Source: Desulfoferula mesophila (GTDB taxonomy: Bacteria > Desulfobacterota > Desulfarculia > Desulfarculales > Desulfarculaceae). Taken from it: 64,000 nt of DNA. Of this stretch, positions 39,227 through 47,278 are shown one piece after another (the stretch's first letter is position 1; every line of letters starts with the position of its first letter). A program made the translations under genes and the position numbers. The DNA lies in NCBI RefSeq assembly GCF_037076455.1, contig NZ_AP028679.1:3859501-3923500 (forward strand), given 5' to 3'. Below the pieces are notes generated by a model that saw only the letters and a program-made list of their open reading frames with translations, had not been told where the DNA came from and did not search any database.

Positions 39227-39634
39227 TTACTCTTCGCCCAACACCACCAAAGCTTCCTGCTCCTCTTCCTCGTCCTCGGGCAGGATCTCGTAGACGATGA
39301 TGCCGTCGCTCTCCTCGCTGTAGGGGGCCATGCCGCCCACGAAACTGTAGTCGCCCTGCATCACCTTGCAGTCGAGCATCACCCCCTGGGCCGGGAGCTC
39401 CTCGATCTCCACGATCTCCTCGATGGCGATGGCGTCGCCCGCCGAGAAGGGCTCGCCGTCCAGGGGCAGCTTGGCGAACTCGGCGGCGCACACATCGCCC
39501 ACCTCCTCCACCGAGTTGGCCCGGAGCATGTAGCTGAAGTAGCAGGAACGGTCTTCGCCGTCCTCGCTGGGTTTCATTTCGGCATAGCAATAAACCATGA
39601 ACAGCTTGCCGGGCTCTTGGTTCGCAGAAGCCAT
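39227..39634 (-). CDS. Unknown acidic protein
   Basis: 135 residues, strongly acidic, with a C-terminal EDEEEEQ stretch. Starts MASANQEPGKLFMVYCYAEM with an AAGGCGGTG ribosome site. Contains alternating hydrophobic residues typical of beta-rich folds. No signal peptide, so cytoplasmic. Between this start and the divergent 39762 gene are TATATA-type AT-rich bases that may hold promoters for both. No family recognised. Confidence 0.75.
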   Translation of the reverse strand: MASANQEPGKLFMVYCYAEMKPSEDGEDRSCYFSYMLRANSVEEVGDVCAAEFAKLPLDGEPFSAGDAIAIEEIVEIEELPAQGVMLDCKVMQGDYSFVGGMAPYSEESDGIIVYEILPEDEEEEQEALVVLGEE

Positions 39635-39761
39635 GTGGCACCGCCTTTTTTTAGAGTTTGTGGACCGCCATGCGGTTGGTGGTCATTTGCCGGTACTATA
39701 TACCCTGAGGGCCATGGCGCAAGTAAAGCAACCACCTTAAAGGTGTCGGGAAAGTGAAAAC

Positions 39762-40115
39762 ATGCTGAGCTGGCAGGAATTGAAGGCGCGCCCGGAGATC
39801 GTGGGCGCCATCGATTGGGAGATAACCCCGGCCCAGGCCTTTGAGGCCTTTCAGATCAAGTCCACCACCGCCCAGCGGGGCCTGGGCACGGTCTACTACT
39901 TCTACCTCTCCACCTGGCGGGGCGAAAACCAGGTGCTGTTGGTGGAGCGCACCTACGTGGACAGTGAAGAGGTGGCCCGGGCCCCGGTGCCCCAGGAGTT
40001 GGTGGCGGCCGCCGCCCGGGCGGGCGAGGGCCAGGACATGCCTCGGGGCCAACTGGCCCTGAGCCCGGAGATCAAAGGCTGGCTGCGCCGGGAGCTGGGG
40101 TTGGAAAAGGCCTAG
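39762..40115 (+). CDS. Unknown small protein
   Basis: 117 residues starting MLSWQELKARPEIVGAIDWE, mixed alpha/beta with VYYFYLSTWRGENQVLLVER. No signal peptide or cysteines. GGGAAAGTG precedes ATG. The last four bases overlap the end of the opposing Rho_N-like gene. Function unknown. Confidence 0.75.
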   Translation: MLSWQELKARPEIVGAIDWEITPAQAFEAFQIKSTTAQRGLGTVYYFYLSTWRGENQVLLVERTYVDSEEVARAPVPQELVAAAARAGEGQDMPRGQLALSPEIKGWLRRELGLEKA

Positions 40116-40375
40116 CGTCCCTGGCAGGGGGCGATCCAGGCGCAGTCGTCCTGGCGGCAGTCCTGGATTTGTCCGTAGCAGGGATGGTTGCCTTCGGCCA
40201 CCTGCACCGCGCGGATCAGCTCGTCCTCGGGCAGCTTGGCGAAGTTCTTCACCTTCAGTTTGCGGGCGCATTCATAAAGCTGAATCAGGCGGCTGAGGTC
40301 GTCCTTTTTGAGCTTGCTGTACCTGGGGATTTTCAGCTTGCGGGCGGTTTCTTTTAGTTCTTTGAGCGTGGCCAT
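40112..40375 (-). CDS. Small protein with two Rho_N-like motifs and a Cys-rich tail
   Basis: 87 residues. Two copies of a Rho N-terminal (SAP-like) helix motif: LKELKETARKLKIPRYSKLK (about 4-23) and CARKLKVKNFAKLPEDEL (about 36-53). The tail has four cysteines (C66, C73, C78, C84 or near), enough for a metal site. The Rho_N fold can bind nucleic acid. GGGGAAAAG precedes ATG. Convergent with the 39762 gene. Nucleic acid binding is inferred. Confidence 0.7.
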   Translation of the reverse strand: MATLKELKETARKLKIPRYSKLKKDDLSRLIQLYECARKLKVKNFAKLPEDELIRAVQVAEGNHPCYGQIQDCRQDDCAWIAPCQGR

Positions 40376-40485
40376 GGTCTTTTCCCCTTTAGGTATAACG
40401 GCGCACTTGGCGCGCCTCTATCCTTAAAAGTATCCGACCATATCGTCCGTCTGGCAAGGGGCATTTGGGGGGCCGCGCGGCGCGT

Positions 40486-42321
40486 CTATTCGCAGCCCGA
40501 GGCCCCGCAGAAGGAGCAGGCCAGGCAGCCGCCGTCGGTCTTGAGCAGGCCGCCGCAGCGGGGGCAGTGGCCGGAGTGGTGCACCGCCGGCGGGGCCTCG
40601 CGTCCGGGCAGGGGCAACAGCTCCAGCACCTGGCGGCCCCGGCAGCCGGAGCGGAACACCGTGACCCCCTTGAGGCCCAGGGCGTGGGCCCTGGTAAAGA
40701 CTCGGCGCACCTGCTCGGGGCCGGCCTGGGCGTCCAGGTTCACCGTCTTGCTCACCCCGTTGTCGGTGGAGGCCTGGAAGGCGGCCTGCATGGCCAGGTG
40801 GGCCTCGGGGTCGATCTCGTGGGCCGTGGCGAATACCTGGCCCAGCTCTGGCGGCAGGCCCTGGATCGCCGTGGCGTTGCCCGAGGCGGCCAGGGTCCGG
40901 CGCTGCTCCGGGGTGTCCAGACCCAGAGCGGCCAGGCGGGCCAGGAAGCGGGGGTTGAACTCCACCAGATCCCGCTCCTCAAGCACCCGGCGGGTGTAGG
41001 CCAGGGCGAAGTAGGGCTCTATGCCCGAGGAGCAGCCCAACAGCAGCGACAGGGTGCCGGTGGGGGCCACGGTGGTCACCGTGGCGTTGCGCATGTGACT
41101 CCAGCCCCCGGCCAGGCGGCTGGCCGCGAAGGCCGGGAAGCTGCCACGCCTTTGGCCCAGCTCGGCGCTGGCCGCCCGGGCGGCGGCGGCGATGCGGGCC
41201 ATGACCTCCCGGCCCAGGGCCGCCGCCTCCGGCGAATCGTAGGGCAGCTCCAGGTCGGCCAGCAAATCGGCCAGGCCCATGACCCCCAGTCCTATCTTGC
41301 GGGTCAGGCGGCTGGCCCGGGCCACCTGGGGCAGGGGGTGGCGGTTTATCTCGATCACGTCGTCTAGAAAGCGCACCGCCAGGGCCGCCGCCTCCTCCAG
41401 GGTTGGGAAGTCCACCTCACCGTCCTTGAGAAAACGGGGCAGCACCAGGGAGCCCAGATTGCAGGACTCGTGGGGCAGCAGGGGCTGCTCGCCGCAGGGA
41501 TTGGTGGCCTCCAGGGGCCCCAGGCCTGGGGTGGGGTTGCCCCGGTTGATGGCCTCGTAAAAGGCCAGGCCCGGCTCGCCGCTCTGGTGGGCCGCCTGGA
41601 CCATCTGCTCCAGCAGCCCGGCGGCGGACACGGTGCGCGCCACCGCGCCGTCGCGGGGGTTGACCAGTTGCCAGGGCCCGTCCGCCCGGGCGGCGGCCAT
41701 GAAGGCGTCGTTGACCAGCACCGAGATGTTGAAGTTCTCCAGCACCCCGGGGCGGCGCTTGGCCGCGATGAAGGCCTCGATGTCCGGGTGGCTCACCGCC
41801 AGGATGCCCATGTTGGCCCCCCGGCGGGTGCCCCCCTGCTTCACCGCCTCGGTGGCCATGTCGAACACCCGCATGAAGCTCACCGGGCCGGAGCTGACCC
41901 CCCGGGTGGAGGCCACCACGTCGCCCGCCGGGCGCAGGTGGGAAAAGCTGAAGCCGGTGCCCCCGCCGGACTTGTGGATCAGGGCGGTTTCCTTGACCGC
42001 CTCGAAGATGCTCTCCAGGCTGTCCTCCACCGGGATGACGAAGCAGGCGCTGAGCTGGCCCAGCTCACGGCCCGCGTTCATCAGGGTGGGGCTGTTGGGT
42101 AAAAAGAGGCCCTGGCTCATCAGGCCCAGAAAGGCCCGCTCCATCTCCCGCGCCGCGGCCGCCCCGCCCCAGGGCTCTTCGCCCCGGGCCACGGCCCCGG
42201 CCACCCGCGCCAGCATCTGCTCCGGGGTCTCCACCACCCGGCCCTCGGCGTCGCGGGCCAGGTAGCGGCGGCGCAGAACCGGCAGGGCATGGGGCCCGAA
42301 TGGGAAAGGCGTGGCATCCAT
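40486..42321 (-). CDS. nrdJ: Adenosylcobalamin-dependent (class II) ribonucleotide reductase
   Basis: 611 residues. Reduces ribonucleotides using adenosylcobalamin, without need for or harm from oxygen. Active-site residues are in place: C93 (SACFVIP) and C287 (SCNLGS) as the redox pair, N274-P-C276-G-E278 with the thiyl-radical cysteine and glutamate, and the phosphate loop APTGTLS. The C-terminus has a Cys-rich ribbon (CPRCGG, CLACSFCGASGC) that likely re-reduces the active site. The N-terminal ATP-cone domain is absent, so activity control by dATP is not expected. No cobalamin riboswitch seen upstream. Confidence 0.93.
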   Translation of the reverse strand: MDATPFPFGPHALPVLRRRYLARDAEGRVVETPEQMLARVAGAVARGEEPWGGAAAAREMERAFLGLMSQGLFLPNSPTLMNAGRELGQLSACFVIPVEDSLESIFEAVKETALIHKSGGGTGFSFSHLRPAGDVVASTRGVSSGPVSFMRVFDMATEAVKQGGTRRGANMGILAVSHPDIEAFIAAKRRPGVLENFNISVLVNDAFMAAARADGPWQLVNPRDGAVARTVSAAGLLEQMVQAAHQSGEPGLAFYEAINRGNPTPGLGPLEATNPCGEQPLLPHESCNLGSLVLPRFLKDGEVDFPTLEEAAALAVRFLDDVIEINRHPLPQVARASRLTRKIGLGVMGLADLLADLELPYDSPEAAALGREVMARIAAAARAASAELGQRRGSFPAFAASRLAGGWSHMRNATVTTVAPTGTLSLLLGCSSGIEPYFALAYTRRVLEERDLVEFNPRFLARLAALGLDTPEQRRTLAASGNATAIQGLPPELGQVFATAHEIDPEAHLAMQAAFQASTDNGVSKTVNLDAQAGPEQVRRVFTRAHALGLKGVTVFRSGCRGRQVLELLPLPGREAPPAVHHSGHCPRCGGLLKTDGGCLACSFCGASGCE

Positions 42322-42432
42322 GACTCTAACTTAACGCCAAAGCGGGGGGGCAAGGCAAGAGCATGCGAGAACACCCGGCTCAGTTATTGGAAGGCAACTG
42401 CAGGGTAATTCTGGCGGCAGGGAATTGAACCA

Positions 42433-42723
42433 TCAAGGATTGAAGGAAACCGTCTTTTCCATATCCTGCAATTTTCCTATGGCCTCATCACCGTATTCGG
42501 TCCAAACCACGACGCTACTTACGGGGATGCATCTCGGGCAGCAAAAGCTGGTAACCGTTATGCTGGCTTCAATTTGTCTCCCCTGTTCCGGATGTTCCAC
42601 AGAGTGGTAAGCCGCGAGAAGGACTATGCTTCCGTCTCCAATTGTGATGGTGCGCCTCCAGGCCTCAACGGCCTGTCGGTCGGAAAGCTTCTTTGGATCC
42701 AATGTGTCCGGATATACTGCCAT
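42433..42723 (-). CDS. Unknown small protein
   Basis: 96 residues starting MAVYPDTLDPKKLSDRQAVE, less GC-rich than NrdJ. Contains ASITVTSFCCPRCIPVSSVV with three cysteines. GGAG precedes ATG. No signal peptide. May be an independent acquired gene; function unknown. Confidence 0.6.
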   Translation of the reverse strand: MAVYPDTLDPKKLSDRQAVEAWRRTITIGDGSIVLLAAYHSVEHPEQGRQIEASITVTSFCCPRCIPVSSVVVWTEYGDEAIGKLQDMEKTVSFNP

Positions 42724-42881
42724 CGGAAATCTCCGCGTGTAGAATTAATTGCCATCCCTTATTTCGATAATAAAGCATCTTGCCCGATAAAATATAGATA
42801 CCCCCGGAACGGGTCGTGGATTTGCATGACGGCCCCAGGCGATCTATTCATATTTTTTCAGTCAAAATAGGTTATAGCGGC

Positions 42882-42928
42882 TGCAGCATGAGGCCTCTCT
42901 TGCCCTCAGCGGCCGCAGCCTGCATGAT
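42882..42928 (+). promoter_or_regulatory. Stem-loop in the leader of the DUF6790 gene
   Basis: GGCTGC and TGAGG on the left pair with CCTCA and GCAGCC on the right, in the 60 bases before ATG 42952. Possibly a control element; only folding potential is seen. Confidence 0.3.
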
Positions 42929-42951
42929 AGGGATATCATCGGAGGGTATTT

Positions 42952-43431
42952 ATGATCGCCTTGCTGTATCTGGCCGTGTTCATCGCCGGGTCCTGGTTGT
43001 CCATGAGCCTGGCACCCAGCCCCTTGACCTTCAACGCCGGGGTGAACATCCTCATCAAATGGCTGCTGGTGGCCTTCCCCGGCCTGGGCGGCCTGCTGGC
43101 CGCCTATGCCCACACCGTCCGGGCCGACAAGACCGCCGCCTTCATCGGCTGGCAGCCGGGCAGCCCCTTCCAGTTCGAGATCGGCATGGCCAACCTGGCC
43201 CTGGGAGTGGCCGGGTTGATGTGCCTGTGGATGAGCCCCGGCTTCCAGGCGGGCACCGGGGTGATCTTCAGCATCTTCGCCCTGGGCGCGGGGCGGGGGC
43301 ACCTGGATCAGCGCAAGGAGTTGGGCAACCAGGCGCCGGGCAACTCGGGCATCTTCGTGTGGGTCAACGACATCGCCGCCCCGGCGGCTATTTTGGTGCT
43401 GTTGGCCATACGCGGAATCTTCGGCTCTTAA
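42952..43431 (+). CDS. Integral membrane protein, DUF6790-like
   Basis: 159 residues with about four to five membrane helices. The central IGWQPGSPFQFEIGMANLAL and the later ELGNQAPGNSGIF pattern match my memory of DUF6790 proteins, which have no known function. Ribosome site TCGGAGGG precedes ATG. A palindromic element follows the stop codon at once. Confidence 0.75.
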   Translation: MIALLYLAVFIAGSWLSMSLAPSPLTFNAGVNILIKWLLVAFPGLGGLLAAYAHTVRADKTAAFIGWQPGSPFQFEIGMANLALGVAGLMCLWMSPGFQAGTGVIFSIFALGAGRGHLDQRKELGNQAPGNSGIFVWVNDIAAPAAILVLLAIRGIFGS

Positions 43432-43432
43432 T

Positions 43433-43554
43433 CCGGCACAGCCAGGGGGCGGCATACTGCGTTGCCGGCTTCGCTTAGGCCTCGACGTAGCTTGGGCTAC
43501 GCCTGCGGCCTGCGCTCGCCGGACGCCTTGTCTGCCGCCCCCTGGCTGTGCCGG
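43433..43554 (+). repeat. 122-bp palindromic repeat element, copy 1
   Basis: A perfect 22-bp terminal inverted repeat (43433-43454 with 43533-43554) encloses a second, imperfect palindrome with GCGTTGCCGGCT / GCTCGCCGGACGC and AGGCCT / CGGCCT, closing on GTAGCTTGGGCTAC. The whole element can fold into one long hairpin. Related copies are at 44589-44700 and 45518-45643. It lies between convergent genes (42952 gene and sod). Confidence 0.85.
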
Positions 43555-43646
43555 ACATGTGCTAGGAGAGCATAGAACTTAGTTTTTTTGGCCTGCCGCG
43601 CAGAATGGGACAACGCAGCATCCCGCCGTCTGGCGAAACCGGGAAA

Positions 43647-43673
43647 TATAAAAGGAGCCCCGGCCGGGGCTCC
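43647..43673 (-). terminator. Terminator of the superoxide dismutase gene
   Basis: Perfect palindrome 43654-43673 (GGAGCCCCGG/CCGGGGCTCC) followed on the minus strand by TTTTATATTT. Confidence 0.85.
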
Positions 43674-43699
43674 CTACTATTTTGGCCGCCTGCCTGAAA

Positions 43700-44401
43700 T
43701 CAGGATTTCAGGTTTTGGGCCGCGAAGTCCCAGTTGATCAGGTGCTCCATCACCCCCTTGAGGTAGTCCCCCCGCCGGTTCTGGTAATCCAGGTAATAGG
43801 CGTGTTCCCACACGTCGATGGTCAACAGCGGCTTCATGCCGTCGACCATGGGGTTCAGGGCGTTGCTGCTGCTGACCACCACCAGCTTGCCGTCCTTGAG
43901 ACACAGCCAGCCCCAGCCCGAGCCGAAGCGTTTGGCCGAGGCCTCCTGGAGCTGCTGGAGACAGGTCTCCACCGAGCCGAACTGGGCCACCATGCCCGCG
44001 GCCAGGTCGCCGGTGGGCCGTCCCCCGCCGCCGGGCTTGAGGCTGTTCCAATAGAAGGTGTGGTTCCACACCTGGGCCGCGTTGTTGAACAGGAAGTCGT
44101 CCTTGCCGTAGGAGCCCAGGATGATCTCCTCCAGGCTCTTGGCGGCCCAGGGGGTGCCCTTGATGGCTCCGTTGAGCTTCTTCACGTAACCGGCGTGGTG
44201 CTTGCCGTAGTGGAACTTGATGGTACGGGCGCTGATGTAGGGCTCCAGGGCGTTTTCGGCCCAGGGCAGAGGGGCCAGCTTGAAGGTCTCGGCCCGGGCC
44301 ACGCCGGGCAGCGACGCCCCCAGGCCCAGGGCCACGGTCCCCAGGGCGGCGGTTTTGAGAAAACTGCGGCGATCCATGCCAATAGCGGCCTTGGCTTGCA
44401 T
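43700..44401 (-). CDS. sodB: Fe-type superoxide dismutase with Tat signal peptide
   Basis: 233 residues. Twin-arginine signal (DRRSFLK at 10-16, hydrophobic 17-34, cleavage after ARA at about 37), so the enzyme should fold with its metal in the cytoplasm and act in the periplasm. Metal ligands H64 (FHYGKHH), H114 (WNHTFYW), D196 and H200 (DVWEH). AAQVWNHTFYWNSL is typical of the iron form; cambialistic use is possible. ATG at 44401 has GGAGGAA upstream. Converts superoxide to oxygen and peroxide, protecting outer compartments on exposure to air. Confidence 0.93.
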   Translation of the reverse strand: MQAKAAIGMDRRSFLKTAALGTVALGLGASLPGVARAETFKLAPLPWAENALEPYISARTIKFHYGKHHAGYVKKLNGAIKGTPWAAKSLEEIILGSYGKDDFLFNNAAQVWNHTFYWNSLKPGGGGRPTGDLAAGMVAQFGSVETCLQQLQEASAKRFGSGWGWLCLKDGKLVVVSSSNALNPMVDGMKPLLTIDVWEHAYYLDYQNRRGDYLKGVMEHLINWDFAAQNLKS

Positions 44402-44721
44402 TAATTCCTCCGTTGCTTTGCGCGGCCCGCGCGGGCCTGGTTGTTCCCCTCTCTAATTAGGGTAAGCCCGCCGATAGCCCGACCACAATCTATTTTTCCG
44501 GATGGGGCAGCCCGCAGGACTTGGACGACAACCGGTCTTGGCAAAAGCTTTGGGAAAGTTAGCCGCCCGCGCAAGCCGCGCGTCCAACCGGCACAGCCGG
44601 CCGCCGCAGGGCAAGGCGTCCGGCGAGCGCAGACCGCAGGCGTCGTCTACCTGCACCGAGGACCGAATGATGCCGGCAACGCCGTATGGCGGTGGCTGGC
44701 GAAGCGGCGATGGTGTGTCGG
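44402..44721. other. 320-base gap between ttcA-like gene and sod
   Basis: No convincing open frame. It holds the sod ribosome site at its left end, AT-richer bases around 44455-44500 that may contain the sod promoter, and the second palindromic repeat copy. I could not fix promoter boxes. Confidence 0.6.
44589..44700 (-). repeat. Palindromic repeat element, copy 2 (diverged)
   Basis: About 112 bases. Carries CGGCACAGCC at its left end and, in the opposite orientation to copy 1, GGCGTCCGGCGAGCGCAG and GCCGGCAACGC around a degenerate centre. More decayed than copy 1. Confidence 0.65.
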
Positions 44722-45489
44722 CTATTTTGACCTAGGACGACCCAGACGCTGGGTAGTAGGCGGAGTGGGCAGGCGGGCCGAGCCGGAGTGGGTCAGGGCG
44801 TGCCACAGGTTGGGGCGTAGCTTCTTGTTCTCCCGGTGCAGCTGCTCCAGCAGCTCGCGCACCCGGCCCCGGCGGCCCTCCCCGGCGCTGGGGCAACAGG
44901 GCGGTTGCACCGGCAGCTCCTTGGCCGCGCAGAAGCGGCGGGTGATGTCGGCGCTCATCAGGCTCAGCGGGCGGATGAGCACCAGGTCGCCGTGGAAAAG
45001 GGGCTGCACCGGCAGCATGGTGGAGATGCTGCCCGAGTAGAACATGTTCATCAGGGTGGTCTCGAAGATGTCGTCCTGGTGGTGGGCCAGGGCCAGCTTG
45101 CCGCAGCCCGCCTGACCCGCGGCCTTAAACAGCTCCTGGCGGCGCTTGAGGGCGCAGAAGAAGCAGGGGCTTTTCTCGCGGTTCTCCGGGGTGTGGGCCC
45201 GGGGGCCGTAGTCGGTGGTGATGAGGCGGAACTCCACCCCCAGGCCATGGCAAAACTCGGCCAGGGCCTGGTGGTCGGTGGCCTTGAAGCCCATCTCCAC
45301 GTGGTAGGCGATCAGCTCGAAATCGATGGGCACCCGGCGGCGGCGTTCGGCCAACAGCCAGGTGAGCGACAGGCTGTCCTTGCCCCCCGAAAGCCCGATG
45401 GCCACCCGGTCGCCGTGGCGGATCATGGACCAGCCGTGCACCGCCTTGCCGCACAAGCTGATCGCTTGGCGTTCAATATAAGCAGCCAT
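44722..45489 (-). CDS. TtcA-like tRNA 2-thiocytidine synthetase / PP-loop ATPase
   Basis: 255 residues. PP-loop SGGKDS at 34-39 for ATP, iron-sulfur ligands C109-x2-C112 (SPCFFCALKRR) and C198/C199, the pattern of TtcA (C-x2-C plus a distal Cys), and HHQDDIFETTLMNMFYSG. TtcA adds sulfur to C32 of some tRNAs. TtcA-family members of unclear target are common in anaerobes, so the exact substrate is not certain. C-terminal tail (about 225-255) is basic and low in conservation. Confidence 0.85.
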   Translation of the reverse strand: MAAYIERQAISLCGKAVHGWSMIRHGDRVAIGLSGGKDSLSLTWLLAERRRRVPIDFELIAYHVEMGFKATDHQALAEFCHGLGVEFRLITTDYGPRAHTPENREKSPCFFCALKRRQELFKAAGQAGCGKLALAHHQDDIFETTLMNMFYSGSISTMLPVQPLFHGDLVLIRPLSLMSADITRRFCAAKELPVQPPCCPSAGEGRRGRVRELLEQLHRENKKLRPNLWHALTHSGSARLPTPPTTQRLGRPRSK

Positions 45490-45517
45490 TAGCCGCTAAC
45501 CTCGCCTGGTGGTAAGG

Positions 45518-45643
45518 CGCCGGCTTCGCCAGACGCCCGGAGGCTGCGTTGCCGGCGGCGCTCAGGCCTCGCTGTAGGCCCCCCTACACCTCCGGCCTTC
45601 GCTTGCCGGTCGCCTTGCCCGCAGCCGCCTGGCTGTGCCGGAC
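45518..45643 (+). repeat. Palindromic repeat element, copy 3 (diverged)
   Basis: About 126 bases. Same internal blocks as copy 1 in the same orientation: GCGTTGCCGGC, CTCAGGCCTCG, CGGCCTTCGCTTGCCGG, CGCCTTG, and the outer right arm CCTGGCTGTGCCGG. The outer left arm is degraded. Confidence 0.75.
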
Positions 45644-45746
45644 AAGAAACCATGGACCTCCCGTTCGGGAGGCAAGCCAAATGTCCGGCGTTTGTTTGAA
45701 GGGAGCGATTCAACATACCCTTGTCCGGCAGAGCGGCGGATGCGGG

Positions 45747-46574
45747 CTAAATTTCCAGGACGTTGCCCACTCCCAGATAGGCGAAGCGCTCGCCCAGGGC
45801 GGCCTGCATGCGCCCGGCCATGACCGGGCCGGTGCAGTGCCCGGCCACCACCCGGAGCCCCTGGCGGGAGCCCAACTCGGCCAGGGCGGCTTCTTGCTGG
45901 GCCGCCGGGGCCGGTCCCAGATGGGTACCGCCCACCAACAGCTCCACCGAAGCGCCCGCCTTTTCCTCGGCGTCCAGCAGGATGTTGACCACCCCGGAGT
46001 GGGCACAGCCGGTGAGCACCGCCCAGCCCTTGTCGCCGTGCACCAGGATGGACAAGTCGTCGTGAAAGGGGTCGGGCGACACCTGGCCGTCGCGCACGGT
46101 CACCAGGGCCGGGGCGGGCACCTCGTAGCCGGTGCGGCGGGGGATGTCGGCCAGCAGGGTGATCCCCGGCCAGGGCTCGGCGTGGCGCTCCACCAGGTGG
46201 AAGCGGGCCCCCAGGGCCTCATAGGCCGTCTGGGTCAGGGGCGGGCCCACCTCGCGGCGCTGCCCCTGGTTCTCGGACAGATGGGGGGCGAAGGCCTCGG
46301 CGTGGCAATACACCGGCAGGGGCTCGTTGCGCGTCCCCAGCAGGGCCTCCAGGCCGCCGGTGTGGTCGTAGTGGCCGTGGCTGAGCACCAGGGCGTCCAA
46401 CCGGTCGGGGTCCAGGTCCAGGGTCTTCAGATTGGGCAACAGGGCCCGGCCCATGCCCGTGTCGTAGAGGATGTTGCGTCCCTCGTGCTCCAGCCACATG
46501 CACAGGCCGTGTTCCCCATATAGGGAGCTGACGTGACCCACCAAGTTGTCCACCACCACGGTTACCCGGCTCAT
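45747..46574 (-). CDS. Metallo-beta-lactamase-fold hydrolase
   Basis: 275 residues. Metal site SHGHYDHTGG (near residue 67), later histidines in TGCAHSGVVN, GGTHLG and AGHCTG. The pattern fits the MBL subgroup related to the methanopterin-pathway protein and similar hydrolases; the substrate is unknown. The ATG at 46574 overlaps the stop of the 46571 gene (ATGA), so the proteins are translationally coupled. Last gene of a four-gene operon with ppiD and trmO. Confidence 0.85.
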   Translation of the reverse strand: MSRVTVVVDNLVGHVSSLYGEHGLCMWLEHEGRNILYDTGMGRALLPNLKTLDLDPDRLDALVLSHGHYDHTGGLEALLGTRNEPLPVYCHAEAFAPHLSENQGQRREVGPPLTQTAYEALGARFHLVERHAEPWPGITLLADIPRRTGYEVPAPALVTVRDGQVSPDPFHDDLSILVHGDKGWAVLTGCAHSGVVNILLDAEEKAGASVELLVGGTHLGPAPAAQQEAALAELGSRQGLRVVAGHCTGPVMAGRMQAALGERFAYLGVGNVLEI

Positions 46575-46849
46575 TTGCCCTCGCTCTCCTTGTCCCGGCG
46601 CACCTTTTCCAGGGTGTCCAATACCCGTTCCACCCGGCCCTGGGGCGGGGCCAGAAATTGTTCGCGCTCCTGGGGGGTGTAGTTTTCCTCCAGGAAGGCG
46701 GCCACGTCGAAATGGGGGGAAAAGCAGGTGAGCACCTTGGTGCAGGGCAGGCCCCCCTGCACCTTGCGGCAATAGGCGAACTTAATGGTCTGGCCCAGCT
46801 GGGGGCACCAGAAATGCTCCACCGCGTCGAATTGCTCGATGCCGCTCAT
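46571..46849 (-). CDS. Unknown small Cys-containing protein
   Basis: 92 residues starting MSGIEQFDAVEHFWCPQLGQ, with four cysteines in the first 43 residues (C15, C27, C36, C42) that could form a zinc or iron-sulfur site, then a helical charged tail. Coupled by ATGA overlaps to TrmO before it and the MBL hydrolase after it. I recall similar short proteins in sulfate reducers, none with known function. Confidence 0.75.
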   Translation of the reverse strand: MSGIEQFDAVEHFWCPQLGQTIKFAYCRKVQGGLPCTKVLTCFSPHFDVAAFLEENYTPQEREQFLAPPQGRVERVLDTLEKVRRDKESEGK

Positions 46850-47274
46850 GCCTGCTCTCCTCGGGGCTGGTCAATGTTCCCGGACCAGGGTTTGATGTCC
46901 AGCACCGGGGTGCCGTCGATCATCTCCAGGCCGCGCACGCGCAAACGGTTGCCCTCCAGGGCCTCCAGGCGCACCAGAGTGAGCGAAATGGGGTTGGGGC
47001 GGTGGGGACTGCGGCTGTTGAACAGCCCGGTGATGGGGCGGGAGCGGTCTCCCCGAGGATGCACCTTGAGCTTGGGCTCCTTGGCCCGGTCAAAAAGGCA
47101 CAGCACCCACAGCCAGCGGCCCGGAGCCAGGCCGTCCAGGCCCTCGCTCCAGGCCGGGTCCAGCTCGATCACCGCCTCGGTTCCCGCCTCGGGGCCCTGG
47201 GGAGGGGCCGCGTCCATGCTGGTCAGGGCGCTTTTCACCACCCCGATGGGCCGCAGGGAAAAGGTGGCGCCCAT
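46846..47274 (-). CDS. trmO: TrmO-like tRNA methyltransferase (TsaA/YaeB fold)
   Basis: 142 residues. Beta-barrel TrmO family: SLRPIGVVKSALTS at the N-terminus, then the signature FNSRSPHRPNPISLTLVRLE and LDIKPWSGNID. Uses S-adenosylmethionine to N6-methylate threonylcarbamoyladenosine (t6A) in tRNA-Thr. It lacks the C-terminal domain of E. coli TrmO, as many members do. Starts 4 bases after the ppiD stop. Confidence 0.9.
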   Translation of the reverse strand: MGATFSLRPIGVVKSALTSMDAAPPQGPEAGTEAVIELDPAWSEGLDGLAPGRWLWVLCLFDRAKEPKLKVHPRGDRSRPITGLFNSRSPHRPNPISLTLVRLEALEGNRLRVRGLEMIDGTPVLDIKPWSGNIDQPRGEQA

Positions 47275-47278
47275 GGCT

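Noticed and set aside
42322-42432. Cobalamin riboswitch before nrdJ
   Set aside because: Neither the B12 box nor enough length for the element was found in the 110 bases.
43433-43554. Palindrome as an ordinary bidirectional terminator
   Set aside because: No T-run at either end and related copies exist elsewhere; sod has its own terminator at 43647-43673.
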